Assembly: GCA_040954595.2 (NCBI GenBank)
Contig: CM082593.2
Coordinates: forward strand, 11,284,001 to 11,348,000
DNA from: Balanoglossus misakiensis
Lineage: Eukaryota > Hemichordata
Reading direction: 5' to 3'
Length of the DNA stretch: 64,000 bases
The notes beneath the pieces are model-generated. The model saw nothing but the letters and a program-made list of their open reading frames with translations, made no database searches and was not told the origin of the DNA. The translations under genes were made by a program, and so were the position numbers. Below are positions 24,231 to 37,879 of the stretch, piece by piece. The stretch's first letter is position 1. Every line of letters starts with the position of its first letter.

Positions 24231-24430
24231 GTGAGTATCACAACTTTAAAATGAAAGATTTTGCAAATTTAAAAAAAATATTGAGTGTTTTGACATGCGT
24301 CAGTGGTCAGTAACACACAAGCTGCATGATAAGAGGGTCACGAGAAATTGTAAGCCGCAATGTATAATGGATTAACTCCATGACCTATGCGACCTACGAA
24401 CTGTGACGTACAGAATTTATTTCTACGTGT

Positions 24431-24465
24431 AATGCGGTCTGCGGCAGTGAGCCACAGACCGCATT
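24431..24465. repeat. Strong short hairpin
   Basis: aatgcggtctgcggc, a 5-base loop, then its complement with one mismatch (14 of 15 pairs). It sits in a larger stretch without gene. May be the core of a foldback element. Confidence 0.75.
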
Positions 24466-25113
24466 GCGAGAGCAGTGAGAATTCACCACAATGCAAACTT
24501 TCTGAACGTAGGTTGATCTTCGAATGAAATATTACCTTGTCACCAGTTTTCCACATGGCTACACTGTAAAATTGGGTGACGTGTTCGTTCACAAGTGGAA
24601 TAATTGTGAGTAGTAAAGCACGCGAAGTTAAGCAACGAGCACGTTTTGAAATGCGCGCAGATGATCCCAGTTTAGCAAATTCAGGCCATTGCGTGCATGC
24701 AAAATAAAATAATACTGTACCAGGGGTGAGCCTACTTTCTTTCCATACAGATACACGTATATGTTGGTTAAGGTATGTGACAAACAGTTTTCATGTAACA
24801 GCCAGTGATGCTGACCATAAAACCAGCGCAGCTGATGCTTTCATCTACAATTTGCAACATGGACGTTTGTGTCTCTGCATGTGTCGTGCATGTTACTGCT
24901 GAACAAAAAAGATATGCGGGCACCACAGGCTGGCGAAAGCGGTGCTCACGTGCTCTGCAAGCTGATGTTGTCACTAAATTGGCAAAGTATTGTACACATG
25001 GAGGAGTTTCTTGAGCTGTCTGTTGTATAAATGTCGGTTGTGAGTACATTATTTTTTATTTTATTTTAATAATTTTCAAAGCCCCTATGATTGAAGCATA
25101 TTATTACGACTCA

Positions 25114-25180
25114 TCCGTTCATCATTCATTCATTCATTCATTCATTCATTCATTCATTCATTCATTCATCCATTCAGTCA
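25114..25180 (+). repeat. TTCA tetranucleotide microsatellite
   Basis: About 14 units of cattcatt type, with slight decay at both ends. Confidence 0.9.
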
Positions 25181-25264
25181 GTCACTGTACCAATTGAAGA
25201 CGCCCTTGTATAGGAGAATTTAGCTATGTACTGACTGTCTTTTCATTTTTTCTTCATCCTATAG

Positions 25265-25308
25265 AATCTACCGACCTGGTCGCTGTCAATAACAATTCAA
25301 CTCCTTAA
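25265..25308 (+). CDS. Candidate terminal exon of the pentraxin-like gene
   Basis: Acceptor with a strong pyrimidine tract (ttcttcatcctatag), then 13 codons and TAA. Its entry phase (two bases) fits the exit phase of the exon ending at 24230, giving NAICKSTDLVAVNNNSTP as the C-terminus. A short tail after the last pentraxin cysteine is plausible. Support is phase and splice signals only. Confidence 0.4.
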
Positions 25309-25566
25309 ACATCCTGTGTGTGTGAAGTCTATGAACACTGGCCATGCATTTCAATTCAAGGACAAAATGAATGCGCAATATTTCGTTTTATCGAGAGTAA
25401 TGTGCAGTGATTAAATTTGCTAGGGCTCTCTTAGCAGATTTGGAGTTAGTCATTTTGGTAGAAACTTTTCGAGATGGGAAATCTTTGGTCATCTAACCAA
25501 GTTATTTGTATTTTTGTTATATAAGACAGAGTCATTTCTATATCATAGATGCAAGTTTAATTTATA

Positions 25567-25642
25567 ACATGAATTTGAATAAAATATTTTTTTTAAATAT
25601 CACCACATGAATTTGAATAAAATATTTTTTTTAAATATCACC
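25567..25642 (+). repeat. 38-base exact tandem duplication
   Basis: Two identical copies of a unit beginning acatgaatttgaataaaa and ending atatcacc. Exactness suggests a recent event. Confidence 0.9.
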
Positions 25643-27660
25643 AGATTGAAATCTTTGGAAGTTTGCACTTAGAGGGATGGCATGGCAGTTTTCCACTGTT
25701 CATATTACAAAGAATTTGGCGTCACGTGTAGATTTCATGAGTGTTCGAGTTTTGCTCTTCCCAGCCTCGTACCCACAATCCTCTGATACTTACACTTACG
25801 TCAGTTCTATAGCCGCTGACCCACTAGATTCTCCTTATGAATTGCCCAAATTATTTTTGGTATAGTTTTGATAGTTAGTGCACGGAAACTTTTGATCGAT
25901 TCACGAAATTCAAAATATGTTACATCACAAACCTCATAAAAAGGAGGCTAGAGTAGCCTGTTTGTTTTCAGGTAATTTTACAATTACCTCAATTACCTTT
26001 TTTGGAGGGAGGGGGTTAAGAAAACATACAGATTGAAATAACAAGGAAGTGGTATATCAAACCGAAACCTTATCTCAATCGTGATTCTAGAGTGTTTCCA
26101 TGTCATGTGACATCCACAAAAATGTGGTATTATCTTGAAAAGAGTCCCGATTTCCCAAACTGGTTTTGCGAATGTACTTCACTTTGGAGCAATGCATGAG
26201 TACATTCGTAGAAAGATATTGCTCCACTATTTACTGACACTCCTCTTGTACTGCAAATATTACTGCATTCTGTCAGGGCAAGACAAAAGACACAGCAGAA
26301 CTGCCAGAATTAAAACAGACAACTGGCAATTTCAATAAAACATGTAATAACAAATATATGTAACATTGAATGAGGTGTCCATACAGCTTGGTCATTTAAA
26401 GACCTCCAGTCATTGTGACAATGCATAAATATTTATGTACACCATATTAAAAATTAGTTCAGGCATACCTTATACATGTATGTTTTTGACTGACCATATC
26501 CTCAGCACGCCCTTTTTTTCAAAAAGACTATCATTATTCTCTGCCAGGCAGAGAGTTGCCGCTTTCTTGTTAACAATAATATACTATTATAACATTGCAT
26601 AGATTCCTGTTTGTTTCTGTCCATATCTCACAAACTGTGGTGTGCATACTGTTGAAATGACCTCAAGAAGAAAATGCCAAATGGAAAAATATTTGACATA
26701 CTAACCTGTATGATAATGTTATACGGTACAATATATTTAACGGTTCCAATCCAATGTTGAGAACTAACAAAACAATTTGAGCAGAATTCATTTAAAATTA
26801 ATTGCAGTTCCGTTTCACCGCATTTCATAGGATGCTGGCTAAAATTCATACTATGGTGGATTACCTGTTATGCATTTCTTTCCCTATTTCGTCTGGCAGA
26901 TTTGAGTTTGACAAGCTGTCATTTTCCTTTCAGCTCCGCAAAATTGATGGATTTACTTTGACAGCACACAGACTGTCCATTTGTCATCGGAGATACAAGC
27001 AGCATCAGTTGCTGAACAGCTTGCAGCAGTGTTGGAAAAGAGTACACAACACTAACTTGCAAGAGTGCTTTGGCCCTTTCTTCACACTGTCCGAAACTTG
27101 TTGTGTTACATCATTGCTTAATGAATAAGAAATACACAGGTATTTAGCGTTCTATTCAATACCTACAATAGATAAAAGGGTGTCGGTCTGTATGCGACAA
27201 TCTTCAATGTTCTTATGAGCACAAGTCTTTATTCAGGGAACGTTTTACAGTAAGAATTATATGATATAAACTGAATAAGTTTGTTGTCTGTCAACTCTTC
27301 TGTCTTTGTCTTACCGATACGGTTCTAACCGCAAACACTGAGGCTTCTCTGCTCGTACACAGTATAAATCAATGGATGATAAAATGCGCCCTCTTTTGGT
27401 GAACTCTTCGTACCGCCCGACCTTCTACCTTACATTAAGGCATGTAGGGCGGTCAGGTAGATGGCAGTGTATTGCAAGCGTCTCTTGCATATTTTTTTCC
27501 GCCAGGAATGGCATACATTCGTTTTTGGCGACACCACAACTGCTGGAACTTCTCGAAAAATTGAGAGCCGGATTTCATAAATGCTCATGTTTTCCGAAGG
27601 GCTGAAAGAAGATCCAGAGTGGAATATTTAAATTTGCCTGTGGCAGACATCATAGTGGCT
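25643..27660. other. No gene seen in this stretch
   Basis: AT-rich sequence with a few open frames of 60-110 codons. None shows a domain, consistent splice sites or codon bias I can defend. Confidence 0.5.
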
Positions 27661-27669
27661 GCCAGTTAT

Positions 27670-27850
27670 TCTATTTCTTGTGCAAGAGATAGTATCTTGT
27701 TCCAGCGAGATGTTTTCTCGTGTGCACGAGAAACATGCTATCTCGTGCATATCTCGTGCGCACGAGAATTGCGAGCGCACTCGTGTTCACGAGAAAATAT
27801 CACATGCACACGTAAGTCGTGCGCACGAGATAAAAAAATGTGCCCTGTAG
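27670..27850. repeat. Cluster of CTCGTGCGCACGAG-type palindromes
   Basis: At least six variants of an 8-16-base palindrome (tctcgtgtgcacgaga, tctcgtgcgcacgaga, ctcgtgttcacgag, gtcgtgcgcacgag) within 180 bases. They alternate in a way that lets the whole stretch fold on itself. Ends at a block ataaaaaaatgtgccctgta. Probably a foldback MITE, but the motif density is unusual. Confidence 0.75.
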
Positions 27851-30800
27851 TCTTTCTTAGGACATGGTAGCGTGACGTCGCATTGTAATTAACGGACGAT
27901 CTTGGAAATTCGGCTATTAATGGTGAATGGACTTTCGCCTCCTTCGAACAACAACAGAGACTGACGTCGCAACAATGACAGAAAAAGTGAAGCAAATGGC
28001 CGACAAAACGAAGAGAATCGGAAAACGGGCAGGATCCTCGGCACAGACATCTGGGAATAATACCACCACATCAAATAGAACGACGAGTAGTGCAGGACAA
28101 ACCGCCACCAGTGACTATGACAACAAGTCTGAAGGCGATGCTGGCGAACCCTTGCACAATACAACTACAGTCCTACAGAGAAATGCAGCCCAGCGCCACT
28201 CAAGATTTTCCATTCCTGGTCTGGCAGCAGCCAAAATATGTTGTTGTTTTTTCTCTTAGAAGCGACCTCAGTCTGAGCTGCATGAGAATAAACTGTAGGT
28301 TGGGAATACAACAAAAAAACACGCAGTCGCTGCGGTCAACACGTAGCTATTAGTTTCGGTTTTATGTTCGCTACAGCTCGGAAACCAAAATGTGGTACAA
28401 CTTCAAGCTACATAAACTGGAAAGCATAGTACGTGCAGAGCAGACCATGGTGACGAAAGCAGGTATTCTAGGTCGTAAGATAAAAACACGGCGCTAGAAA
28501 AACAGTCATCAAAAGTTGCACGTGTTCCCCGGCCAAAAATAATGTAATTGTTGGCGCACAGAAAGTCCAGTCGATAAACGTTTACGCTATAGAAACTCAC
28601 TCTCTCAGCAAAAGTCTGACACCCTCGTCAATGACAAAACGCAAACCGAGCTGGGTATGATCAAGTCAAACATAGGGCCAATCCCCACTCTGTGTTTTAT
28701 TATTTTCCACATACGATGGTTCTAAATAAAAATGTACCTATTTGAAATGCTTACCGAGGTAAGATCATTGAAAGTTTTCAAACGTTGATGACAAATGTAT
28801 AACTGATTTTTTACAAATGAATAATCGCGCACTTGCATGTTATTTTCTCTATACCAGACACCGCGCGCGCGCCGTTGGCAAAAAAAAAACGCGGAAAATT
28901 ATTGAGCATGCGCAGTCGATACTTCACAATGTAAACAAGATGGCGTCGCTGCCTATGCTTCTCGACCGCTGTCGCCTGACTATGTCGGCAAAGAAGAGAC
29001 GAATTTAACCATGCAACGCCATATCGGAAGACAGAATGATCGCGAGATGAAACCGGGCTATCCAACGATTAGGCAGCCATGTTGACTGATTGGTATGTCG
29101 CCGAAGTAATTATTTGCCATTGATTTGTTTACCAGAAACGGTTTGCCTTTGGAACACATTTGGCCTCACCGAAATTGATTTCAGAGGTTTTTTCCCAAAA
29201 ACTAATGACGTTCGTTTTCACCTGAGTGCGAGGATGGATTGAAGGGACACAAGCTTTTGTAGCCACCAATATTTTGACACTCTTTATATCAATGTTGAGC
29301 TGGCATATTTGCTCCAATATGATGTAGTGTACCTGTTGCATTGAAATGAAGCTGTAATAATATTAAAGTGCAATCTAGTCCTTTGGGTTAATAGGAAAAC
29401 GAGGTCAATAAATGACAGGTTTATTTAAATACAGGATATATTTATCACAAGCACTTATGCATATGTATGAGATACTTATTTATTTTTAATTTATTTTTTA
29501 TTTTTTATTTATTTTGTACGTTCAGGTAATCATATGGATTTGTATGGAATCACATACACATTAATTGAAGACTATCATATCACAGAAGTCGAGCCGCCAG
29601 ATGTGTAAGGTAACTATTTAGGTTTCATGACTAAGTTTGTTTAAGAATTCATAAAGCTACCCAATGAATGAATTTCCTTAAAATTTCACAAATGTGACAG
29701 AGTTTGCAGTTGTGCAAGAAAGTGTGTATTATTCACATAAGAATTTTTTCGTATGCATTTTTCTGATGGCAATGCATTTGACTGTAAACAAATATGGATG
29801 TCAGTTAGTAGTGCTATTTTGTCAGTGAAATGGCTTCATCATCATCCCTCCAACCAAAGTTGAAACAGAGTTGCAAATATTGCACAGCTTGAAATCATAA
29901 AATGTTGCAAAATTGAACCAACCCTTTGGTCAACGATTATGTTCTTACAGCTATTATTAGAACCAGACAGTCTCAGGGAACAAGAGACATGGGCCTGATT
30001 GGAAGTTGAGTTAGAACTGCCTTTGCCTGCCCACGGACGCCCCAATTTCAGCAAAAATTATTGCATTAAAATATGAGTATGGAGAACTATGCTCTGCGTT
30101 TCTTTTGTTAGCTTACATAGCTGTTGTCATTCTAGTTTTTCCTCCGTCCTGTGAGCAGAGTTTCAGTTGCGAAAACCGACAGTTCTCAAAGTACAAAAGT
30201 ACACCTAAATTGCCTCGGTGATGAGCATGCAGAATTTATCTGATGCTTCTTACTGGCAGAAGGACCCCACCAGTTGCAGATTGTGAATTCCATGGCACAA
30301 GGGAATTTACGCTTTGCGTTCAAATATAAATAATTAAATCCTGTAAAATTATTCTATATGTTATTTATTGATGATTCAAAAGTGTTATGACTGATTGTGT
30401 TAGAGTACCTGTATTCCATATAAGCATGCTGTCAGTGCACATCCGATTGATAACAATTTCACATTTTTAAAAATTTGCTTCTCTGAATAATTATGAATAC
30501 ATAAAACTTCATATGATATAAATTGTCCTGATATCGTAAACATTAAACCCCGATGCGTGGTATAAAAGACCCCCCAAATCAGTGGCGAATCTTAATGCCG
30601 TTTGACTGACAACAGACAACACCAACGATCTTGGCTCTAATGATCTTGGCTCTATGAAAATCGGCCCAAACAGATCCAAGCATAAAGAATTACACCACAC
30701 AATGACAGTGGTTGGCTTTATAAACACACACAACATAAAGTTATCGATGAAAAAGTACACGAGCTTTTGAAACAACGATGATTTTGGGAGAAATCTGGTT

Positions 30801-31053
30801 TCAGTGCTTTTCAGAAGCATCCCTGGGAAACAATAACCACGCCATTCAAACAGCTGTCAATCGCATAGAGGTGTAAAGTGTTCAATTATTTTCTATGTAC
30901 ATGAGATCAATTACACAGTTATTATGCACGACGACCACTCCCAAATAAACAACTGTACAAACACACGTTAATCCGAACCCCAGTACTTTCCGCACCGGGG
31001 TTTAAGGCCTAATGCTAGTGTCACAACATTGATTACCAGACCGTTTCCCTCTG

Positions 31054-31160
31054 TATGTATGTATGTATGTATGTATGTATGTATGTATGCAGCCATGTAT
31101 GCATGTGTTTGTGTGTGTGTGTACATGTGTGTATGCATGTTACATGTATATATGGATGTA
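31054..31160 (+). repeat. TATG microsatellite
   Basis: About ten perfect tatg units at 31054-31090, then decayed tatgca/tgtg runs to about 31160. It lies at the same relative place as a CATA run in the left arm at 20650-20690. Confidence 0.85.
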
Positions 31161-32106
31161 TGTCTGCCCTGATCCAAAACATGAAACCATGCTTTTTTTA
31201 TTTTGGTGTGTAGATGGGATTTTGCTGAAATGAAGTTGTCAATGCAAAAATACGCAAATAACCTGTGAAATATGTGGAATTGATCAAAACTCAACAACTG
31301 GTTAGACTGCTTTGAACATTTGTATGCATGTAGGTAATGTCATCATACCTGATATACTTTGAGTTTATATCGTGAATTGTCTATTTTTTATGCAATTATT
31401 TTGTCTTGTTTTACCATTTGAAAAAAAATCTTTTCCTCTTAAAGAGATTGGCTGATTTCTTTAGAATTTAGTATGACACTTCCGGTAGGTGATCTTAGTT
31501 GGTTTTGTTTAAATTGTCGCAGAATTTGTAATCTGTCATTTTTGGTCAAAATTCATTTTCTGAGAAACTCCTTAGATTGATTTTAAATTTTGGTATGCTT
31601 GTTCCAAGAGGTAACCCAAGTAATGTTGTATATCATTTTGGTGAAATTTACATATTGTGGTCTTGGGGCAATTTTTGCAATTTGTATTCTTTGAAACTAC
31701 TAGTCAGATTGCTTTCAACTTTGGTAGGCGTGGTGATTGAAGTAGATATTATACAATTTGTTGATAGTTGGATAGATGTGGTTTGAGGCAGTTTTTGTCA
31801 TTGTTGAATGTTGTTTTCCCTAAAATACTTGTCTGGTTCCTTTGAAATGTTCTTACAGTAGGTCATATCTGCTTGCCAATGTCACATGATTTTTCCCATG
31901 AACACAGACATACCTAATTTTGTGTAATCCCCAGATGGGACCACAGTGTGTAATAACCTGACCAACAGTGACTAGTATATCCTGTGTGTTATACAGTACT
32001 TCTCACAAGGTTGAAGTACATGTAGACTGTTGATGATTTTTTGCGATTCTTCAGAAACTTACAATACAGAGTCTAATGTGGTAACGTCCATGGTCACATT
32101 AGTCCT

Positions 32107-33590
32107 GTTTCAAAATGACCTACATTACACGTCCTATACACATGTATTGCAAGTTTTGATTGGTTTATCCGCTTCTCTTAGGTCCACTTGCGGCACGCTG
32201 ATTGGAGGGACCTTGTAGGTTAGGTCTTATTATTATGTATTATTCACTAGACCTTGTAGGTTAGGTCTTATTACTATGCATTTTTCGCTTTACAGCTCCC
32301 TGATTGGTTAACGTGTCAGTCTGGTCCCCCATGTGTTCACTGCCTCATAATACAGGACCTTGTAGGTTAGGTCATATTAATATGTATTTATTCACCATAC
32401 AGCTCCCTGATTGGTTAACGTGTCAGTCTGGTCTCCCAGTGTTCACTGCCTCATTGTGAAATGTCCCATGTGCTTCCTGGCTAGCGTTGTGGTAACACAT
32501 TATTCGGGATGTCCGCAGGTCATTCATTAATTTTCTGAGAAATAGCCTGACTGATACTATCTCCAACATAAACCGCACCCTGGAAAGATTAACATTTTTA
32601 GATGGACTTCGAAAATCTGATTAACACATTTAAGCATTTTTGCTAACAGTTGTATATTTTCTTAAATCACCCTCCTACTTCTCATCATCAATATTATTAT
32701 TGTTGTTTTACTATTTTAAAGTAAATTTGTTTTGACGTAGATGTTGTGAAAAGGAGTACGTTGTCCGTTTATACATTCGTATATTGTTTTCATAAAAATG
32801 GAACTATGACGGTGCAGCTTCGTGAAAGAAGTACAATAAAAGTAATCATACCTGTAAAGCAACTAATGAGGTATCCCAATTAAAGAAATGCAATGCTATT
32901 CTAAACAGTTCTATTGTAAGATATTTTTGGTTTGCTCGAATGAATAGCACACACTTCGTATTCAGCCAGGTGTTACACGAAGTGATGCGCTGAAAAGCAT
33001 TACGTAACAAAACACTAGCCCATTTCAACAAACCGCCACTGGAAATAAAATAAAAAAATTCTCCTGGCAATTTTTATTTCGAGTATCTAGTTCACAGTAT
33101 CACAAAAAAATGCCATGAATAGTGAAGGAAAGGTTAAATCCAATCATTATATGAGTGCCTTTCTTTATACACTGGGATCGAGCTTCGACAACGCGCAGGC
33201 AGCATGCCAGACAGAATACGACAACTGTATTCAGAAAGTACAAAAGACTTTGCATAACGAGGCAGTGAAAATTGGAGACCTACACATTAACCAATCAGGG
33301 AGCTGAAAATTGAATAAATGCATGTTAATAAGACCTAACCTACAAGGTCCTGCATAATGAGGCAGTGAACACTGGAGGACCAGACCTACACATTAACCAA
33401 TCAGGGAGCTGTAAAGTGAATAATACATAGTAATAAGACCTAACCTACAAGGTCTAGTGAATAATACATAATAATAAGACCTAACACATAAGGTCCCTCC
33501 AATCACCGTGCCTCAAGTGGACCTAAGATTACCAGATGGACCAATCACAGATGTCGGTACATATGTCATGGACCTGACTTATGAAACATG
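32107..33590. mobile_element. 1.5-kb foldback insertion private to the right arm
   Basis: The left arm is continuous at the equivalent point (19650-19670), so this block was inserted later. Its two ends are inverted repeats about 400 bases long (32107-32460 and 33280-33590), themselves containing tandem blocks: ggaccttgtaggttaggtc occurs three times on the left and its complement in similar number on the right, with agctccctgattggttaacg between. The 60-codon frames inside look accidental. Confidence 0.7.
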
Positions 33591-34149
33591 ACTTTTCAGA
33601 ACTACCTAGTCTATGCCCGGCAGTGTTCTGTCCGCTTTGCTTCCAAAACTAATGTCTGGCCTCACTCATGCCACTTGCCCAATAAACTAATACCCCTTGC
33701 TGTGAATTATGATGTAACTAGCGTCGCTTTGAAGCCTATCACATTCCTGAACAGTGTTGATTTGGTGTAAGATTATAGTGAAGGCAGGGCTTATTACATT
33801 GAAAATGCTACCCAACCTTAATTACACGTATGTATATCCTTTGTCTAATCATTGGAAAAACAATGTACATGTACCAAAGACTAAGTAGCTATTTGAAGGT
33901 GAAACGCAAGTGGGCACTTTCATTACTTAACCTCAAGCAGTCGGTTAGCTACCGTATACTAAGACAAACATTCCTGGTGTAATTAACATCACTGTCATTA
34001 GTAATATCTATCTCCAATCAGTATCAGTTCTGCCTTTATGTTATTTTAAGTCAATTGTCAAGGTTCATGTACATATATTACAGCTTAACTGTCTTGTCAA
34101 AAACTTACGCATGTACATGTACCTAATTCTAGGCTTACCTGTAGGGTTA

Positions 34150-35335
34150 GAGATACAGTGTTTTATATTAATATGCATTAATATGAAACTAAAATTTGAT
34201 GGTTAATTTAAGACCCCCCTGAGCAATGGTAACCTCGTTAAATATGTGCATATCTAATTCTAGGCTATTCAGCTGAAGTAGAAACCTGGACATGGACAAC
34301 TTCGGGGTCAAAATCTTTTGACAAACATTTGTGTGATCTTGGGTAAACTTTGACCTACATTCCTATATTTTAGCATCCGGAGCAGATACAACCTTGACAC
34401 TTGGAGTGATGGAACTATTTGATTTAGTATTATGTCTTGCCTCATTAATTATGTACTTACCTAATGCCAGCCTAACCAATAGGGCTGGAAGTCTGGCTTT
34501 TTGGACATGATAAATTTGAGATCAACATTTTTCTACAGCAGCCAGCCTTCTCTTAAAAAGAATGGACAATATAAAGGCTTTGATGGTATACTGAACTTTT
34601 GACTCCCTCCCTGAGACTGTGTGCCAATGACGGGATAGCCTACTCAGCGTTGGGTAGATCCTAAGAAGGCCTCAGCCAGGCATCAAATACAAAAAGCGGA
34701 AATCCAAGCTTTAATGGTGGGTTACATCGTTAACTTCCCTGCAGAGCTGATTTCTCAGACTGTGAGCCAATGACGGGTAAAGCCCCTAGGTAGGGGCCAC
34801 CTAAGACAGGCCGGTCATGCTTTAATCACAAAGAAGGGCAAGTTTAGTCTTACCACAACTTTGTCTGCTGTATATGCTTCATTAAGATTGCAGAGTATTT
34901 TGAGAATACATTGTGTTAAGGCAGTGTGACCAGCTAAAAAGTACTGGCAAACACAGCCAATGTGTAATGAAAAACATCTAATTTGGCTGAATAAAAGACA
35001 TAAAACACAGCAAAAGCACTGTGACTAGCTGAGACAAAATACTCCATTATGCAGTTCCATCACTCCAAGTGTCAAGGATGTATCTGTGCCGGATGCCAAG
35101 ATATAGGAATGTAGGTCAAAGTTTACCCAAGATCACCCAACATTTTGTCAAAAGATTTTGACCCCAAAGTTGTCCATGTCCAGGTTTCTACCGCAACTGG
35201 ATAGCCTAGAATTAGATATGTACATATTTAATGAGGTTACCATGGATCAAGGCAGTCCTAAGTAAACCATCAAATTTTTAAATTCATGTTAATTCATGTT
35301 AATATAAAACGCTGTATCTCTAACCCACTGGTATG
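34150..35335. repeat. Nested palindrome inside the right arm
   Basis: 34150-34430 and 35040-35335 are reverse complements of one another, the counterpart of the nested palindrome at 17940-19140. Confidence 0.8.
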
Positions 35336-37879
35336 CCATTCTGTGTTTCATGCTACCCAATATGGGTAAGTAGGTAAAAAGTCACCCTAGGCCATCTGAA
35401 ATTTTGCTGAAAAAATCTCGTCTCTTACATATGTACATTTGGTAAAAGGGAAATTTTAATCACGGAGTAGAACATATTCATAAAAAATATTTGAGGGAAA
35501 GAAGGAAGTTTTTCATAGCTTTGGTGCGTCAAATAGTAGAGAGGTTCCCTTGTTATCCTTAGACTCAAACTCAGAGTTTCCAATCTTTCAGTATTTTCAT
35601 GATATTACTTTCCATCTTAGATTTGTTCATCTAAACAAACTGACTGATAGGTATACATGAACATTTTATTGACTAATGAATGTGCATGTATGTTGCAATT
35701 TAAAGAAGTCAGATATTAAACGAGCGCCACACCTGTTTTAATCAGCCTCCATATGGAGGGTACACATCGCAGAGAGATGACAAACCCCATGCAAATTCAA
35801 GTAATATGGCTCAATGGTGCTGATTTTAAATGATAGGTGGATGATTTGAAAAATGTTATTGTGGAAAAAGATGTGTAAAATTTGGCAGCTTGTGAGGCTT
35901 TAATTGTAAAATCTTTGAAATGTGTTTTACTCTTTAGGTCCAATTTTGTATATGTCAATATACCATTGGGACCAATGTGAAATTGTTCTAAACTCAGAAA
36001 CTCAAGAAGGTACTGGTCAGATTGCTTTAGAAATTGGTGTGTATTTATGTTATTGAGACTTTATACAGATTTTATTTTTCATTTTTGAAGTATATTTTGG
36101 GGTGATTTTGGTCGTCATATACTCAGAAACCTCTACCCACATTTTTTTTAAAATTTGGTTTGCATGTTCTTAGGTGTGATTTTATGACAATTTAACAAAC
36201 CCAGTGATGGAAGTGACAATATTTTTTTTTTTTTTTTGGCAATTACTGCCATTTTTGTCTGATTGCTTCGCAATTTAGTTTGCAGTTTCTAGGGAATTCT
36301 TACTGTGGTGCACAAAATTCTCAAAGGTGATTTACTATCCTCATGCGCTTTGTTGAACTGGCACCCTGTTGCAAAACAGACATTACAACACTCTTTGAAT
36401 TGAATTCATAGCTACCAATTTTTCGGGGGTGTAGCACCTTTTTTATGCCTAAAACTTTGATCGAGAACTTCAAATTAAATGCAACCCTCCAAATATTTGC
36501 AATATTTCAGGTAAAATGATTTCATTTTAAAGCATAAATTTTGATGTATTCATAATCATTAAGAGAAACACATTTTGAAAATAGAATATTAATCACACTA
36601 GCAGTCATAATACTTTTGAATCATCACTTAAGAACATATAGAAAAATTAAACAGGTGTTAATTATTTATATTTGAACGCAAAGCGTAAATTCCCTTGTGC
36701 CATGGAATTGACAATCTGCAACTGGTGGGGTCCTTCTGCCAGTAAAAAGCATCAGATAAATTCTGCATGCTCATCACCGAGGCAATTTAGGTGTACTTTT
36801 GTACTTTGAGAACTGTCGGTTTTCGCAACTGAAACTCTGTTCACAGGACAGAGGAAAAACTAGAATGACAACAGCTATGTAAGCTAACAAAAGGAACACA
36901 GAGCATAGTTCTCCATACTCACATTTTGATGCAATAATTTTTGCTGAAACTGGGGCGTCCGTGGGCAGGCAAAGGCAGTTCTAACTCGACTTGCAAATAA
37001 GGCCCATGTCTCTTGTTCGCTGAGATTGTCTGGTTCTAATAATAGCTGTAAGAACTTGATCATTGACCGAACTGTTGGTTCAATTTTGCAACATTTTATG
37101 ATTTCAAGCTGTGCAATATTTGCAACTCAGTTTCAACTTTGGTTGGAGGGATGATGATGAAGCCATTTCACTGACAAAATAGCGCTACTGACTGATGTCA
37201 ATGTTTGTTTACAGTCAAATGCATTGCCATCATAAAAATACATGTGAGAAATTTCCTATGTGTATGATACACACTTTTGTGCATGACTGCAAACTCTGTT
37301 ACAGTTGTGAAATTCTAAGGGTTGAATTCATTGGGTAGAATTCATGTTTTTTGGATTCTTAAACAACCAGTCACGAAAGCTAAGTGGTTACCTCAGAGAA
37401 ACTGTGTTAAATTTGGTCATCAATTGCTTTAAATCACACAAGACATTCCCAGAGCTAAAGTTACTGCAGCAGTCAGTTTCAACTCAGCTTGCAAATTGGG
37501 ATCATGTCTTGTGTTCATCGAGACTGTCTGTAGTCGAGTTGACAGTCCTATGGGGTCAATGATGAACCTACAAATGTTCTTTCCAATGAAATTGTTATAA
37601 ATCTAATATTCAGGATTTGCATTCATACCTTAAACAATATAACTGTATTGCAAATATGGCAACTCTTCTAAGTTGCATTGGAACACCTTCTCGCCACTGT
37701 TTGTGCCAAAATGGTGAATAAGCTTTCATTTTCAAGCCTTAACATAGGCACCCAAAACAAGACAACAGCATTGCAAATATGGCATTTTTTGTTCAACTCT
37801 TCTCATTTGCATAGTCCAAAATGGCCGCCAAACTCCTCTAACATGTAAATTTCCTATGGTCGTCTTAAATAGTGTGTAT

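Larger units (their letters stand above)
22607..28900. other. Spacer of the giant inverted repeat
   Basis: 6.3 kb without a match between arms. Holds a promoter and exons of a candidate secreted pentraxin-like gene (23079-25308), a perfect short hairpin, a TTCA-type microsatellite, a 38-base tandem pair and a cluster of CTCGTGCGCACGAG palindromes. The rest is AT-rich without clear coding signal. Confidence 0.7.

Noticed and set aside
26802-27128. 108-codon frame in the spacer
   Set aside because: No domain and no conserved motif; composition resembles surrounding non-coding DNA.
27927-28259. 110-codon frame with a Thr/Ser/Asn-rich body and a CCCFF end
   Set aside because: Has a fair ATG context but no domain, no convincing splice sites and lies next to a palindrome cluster; codon use is not distinctive.
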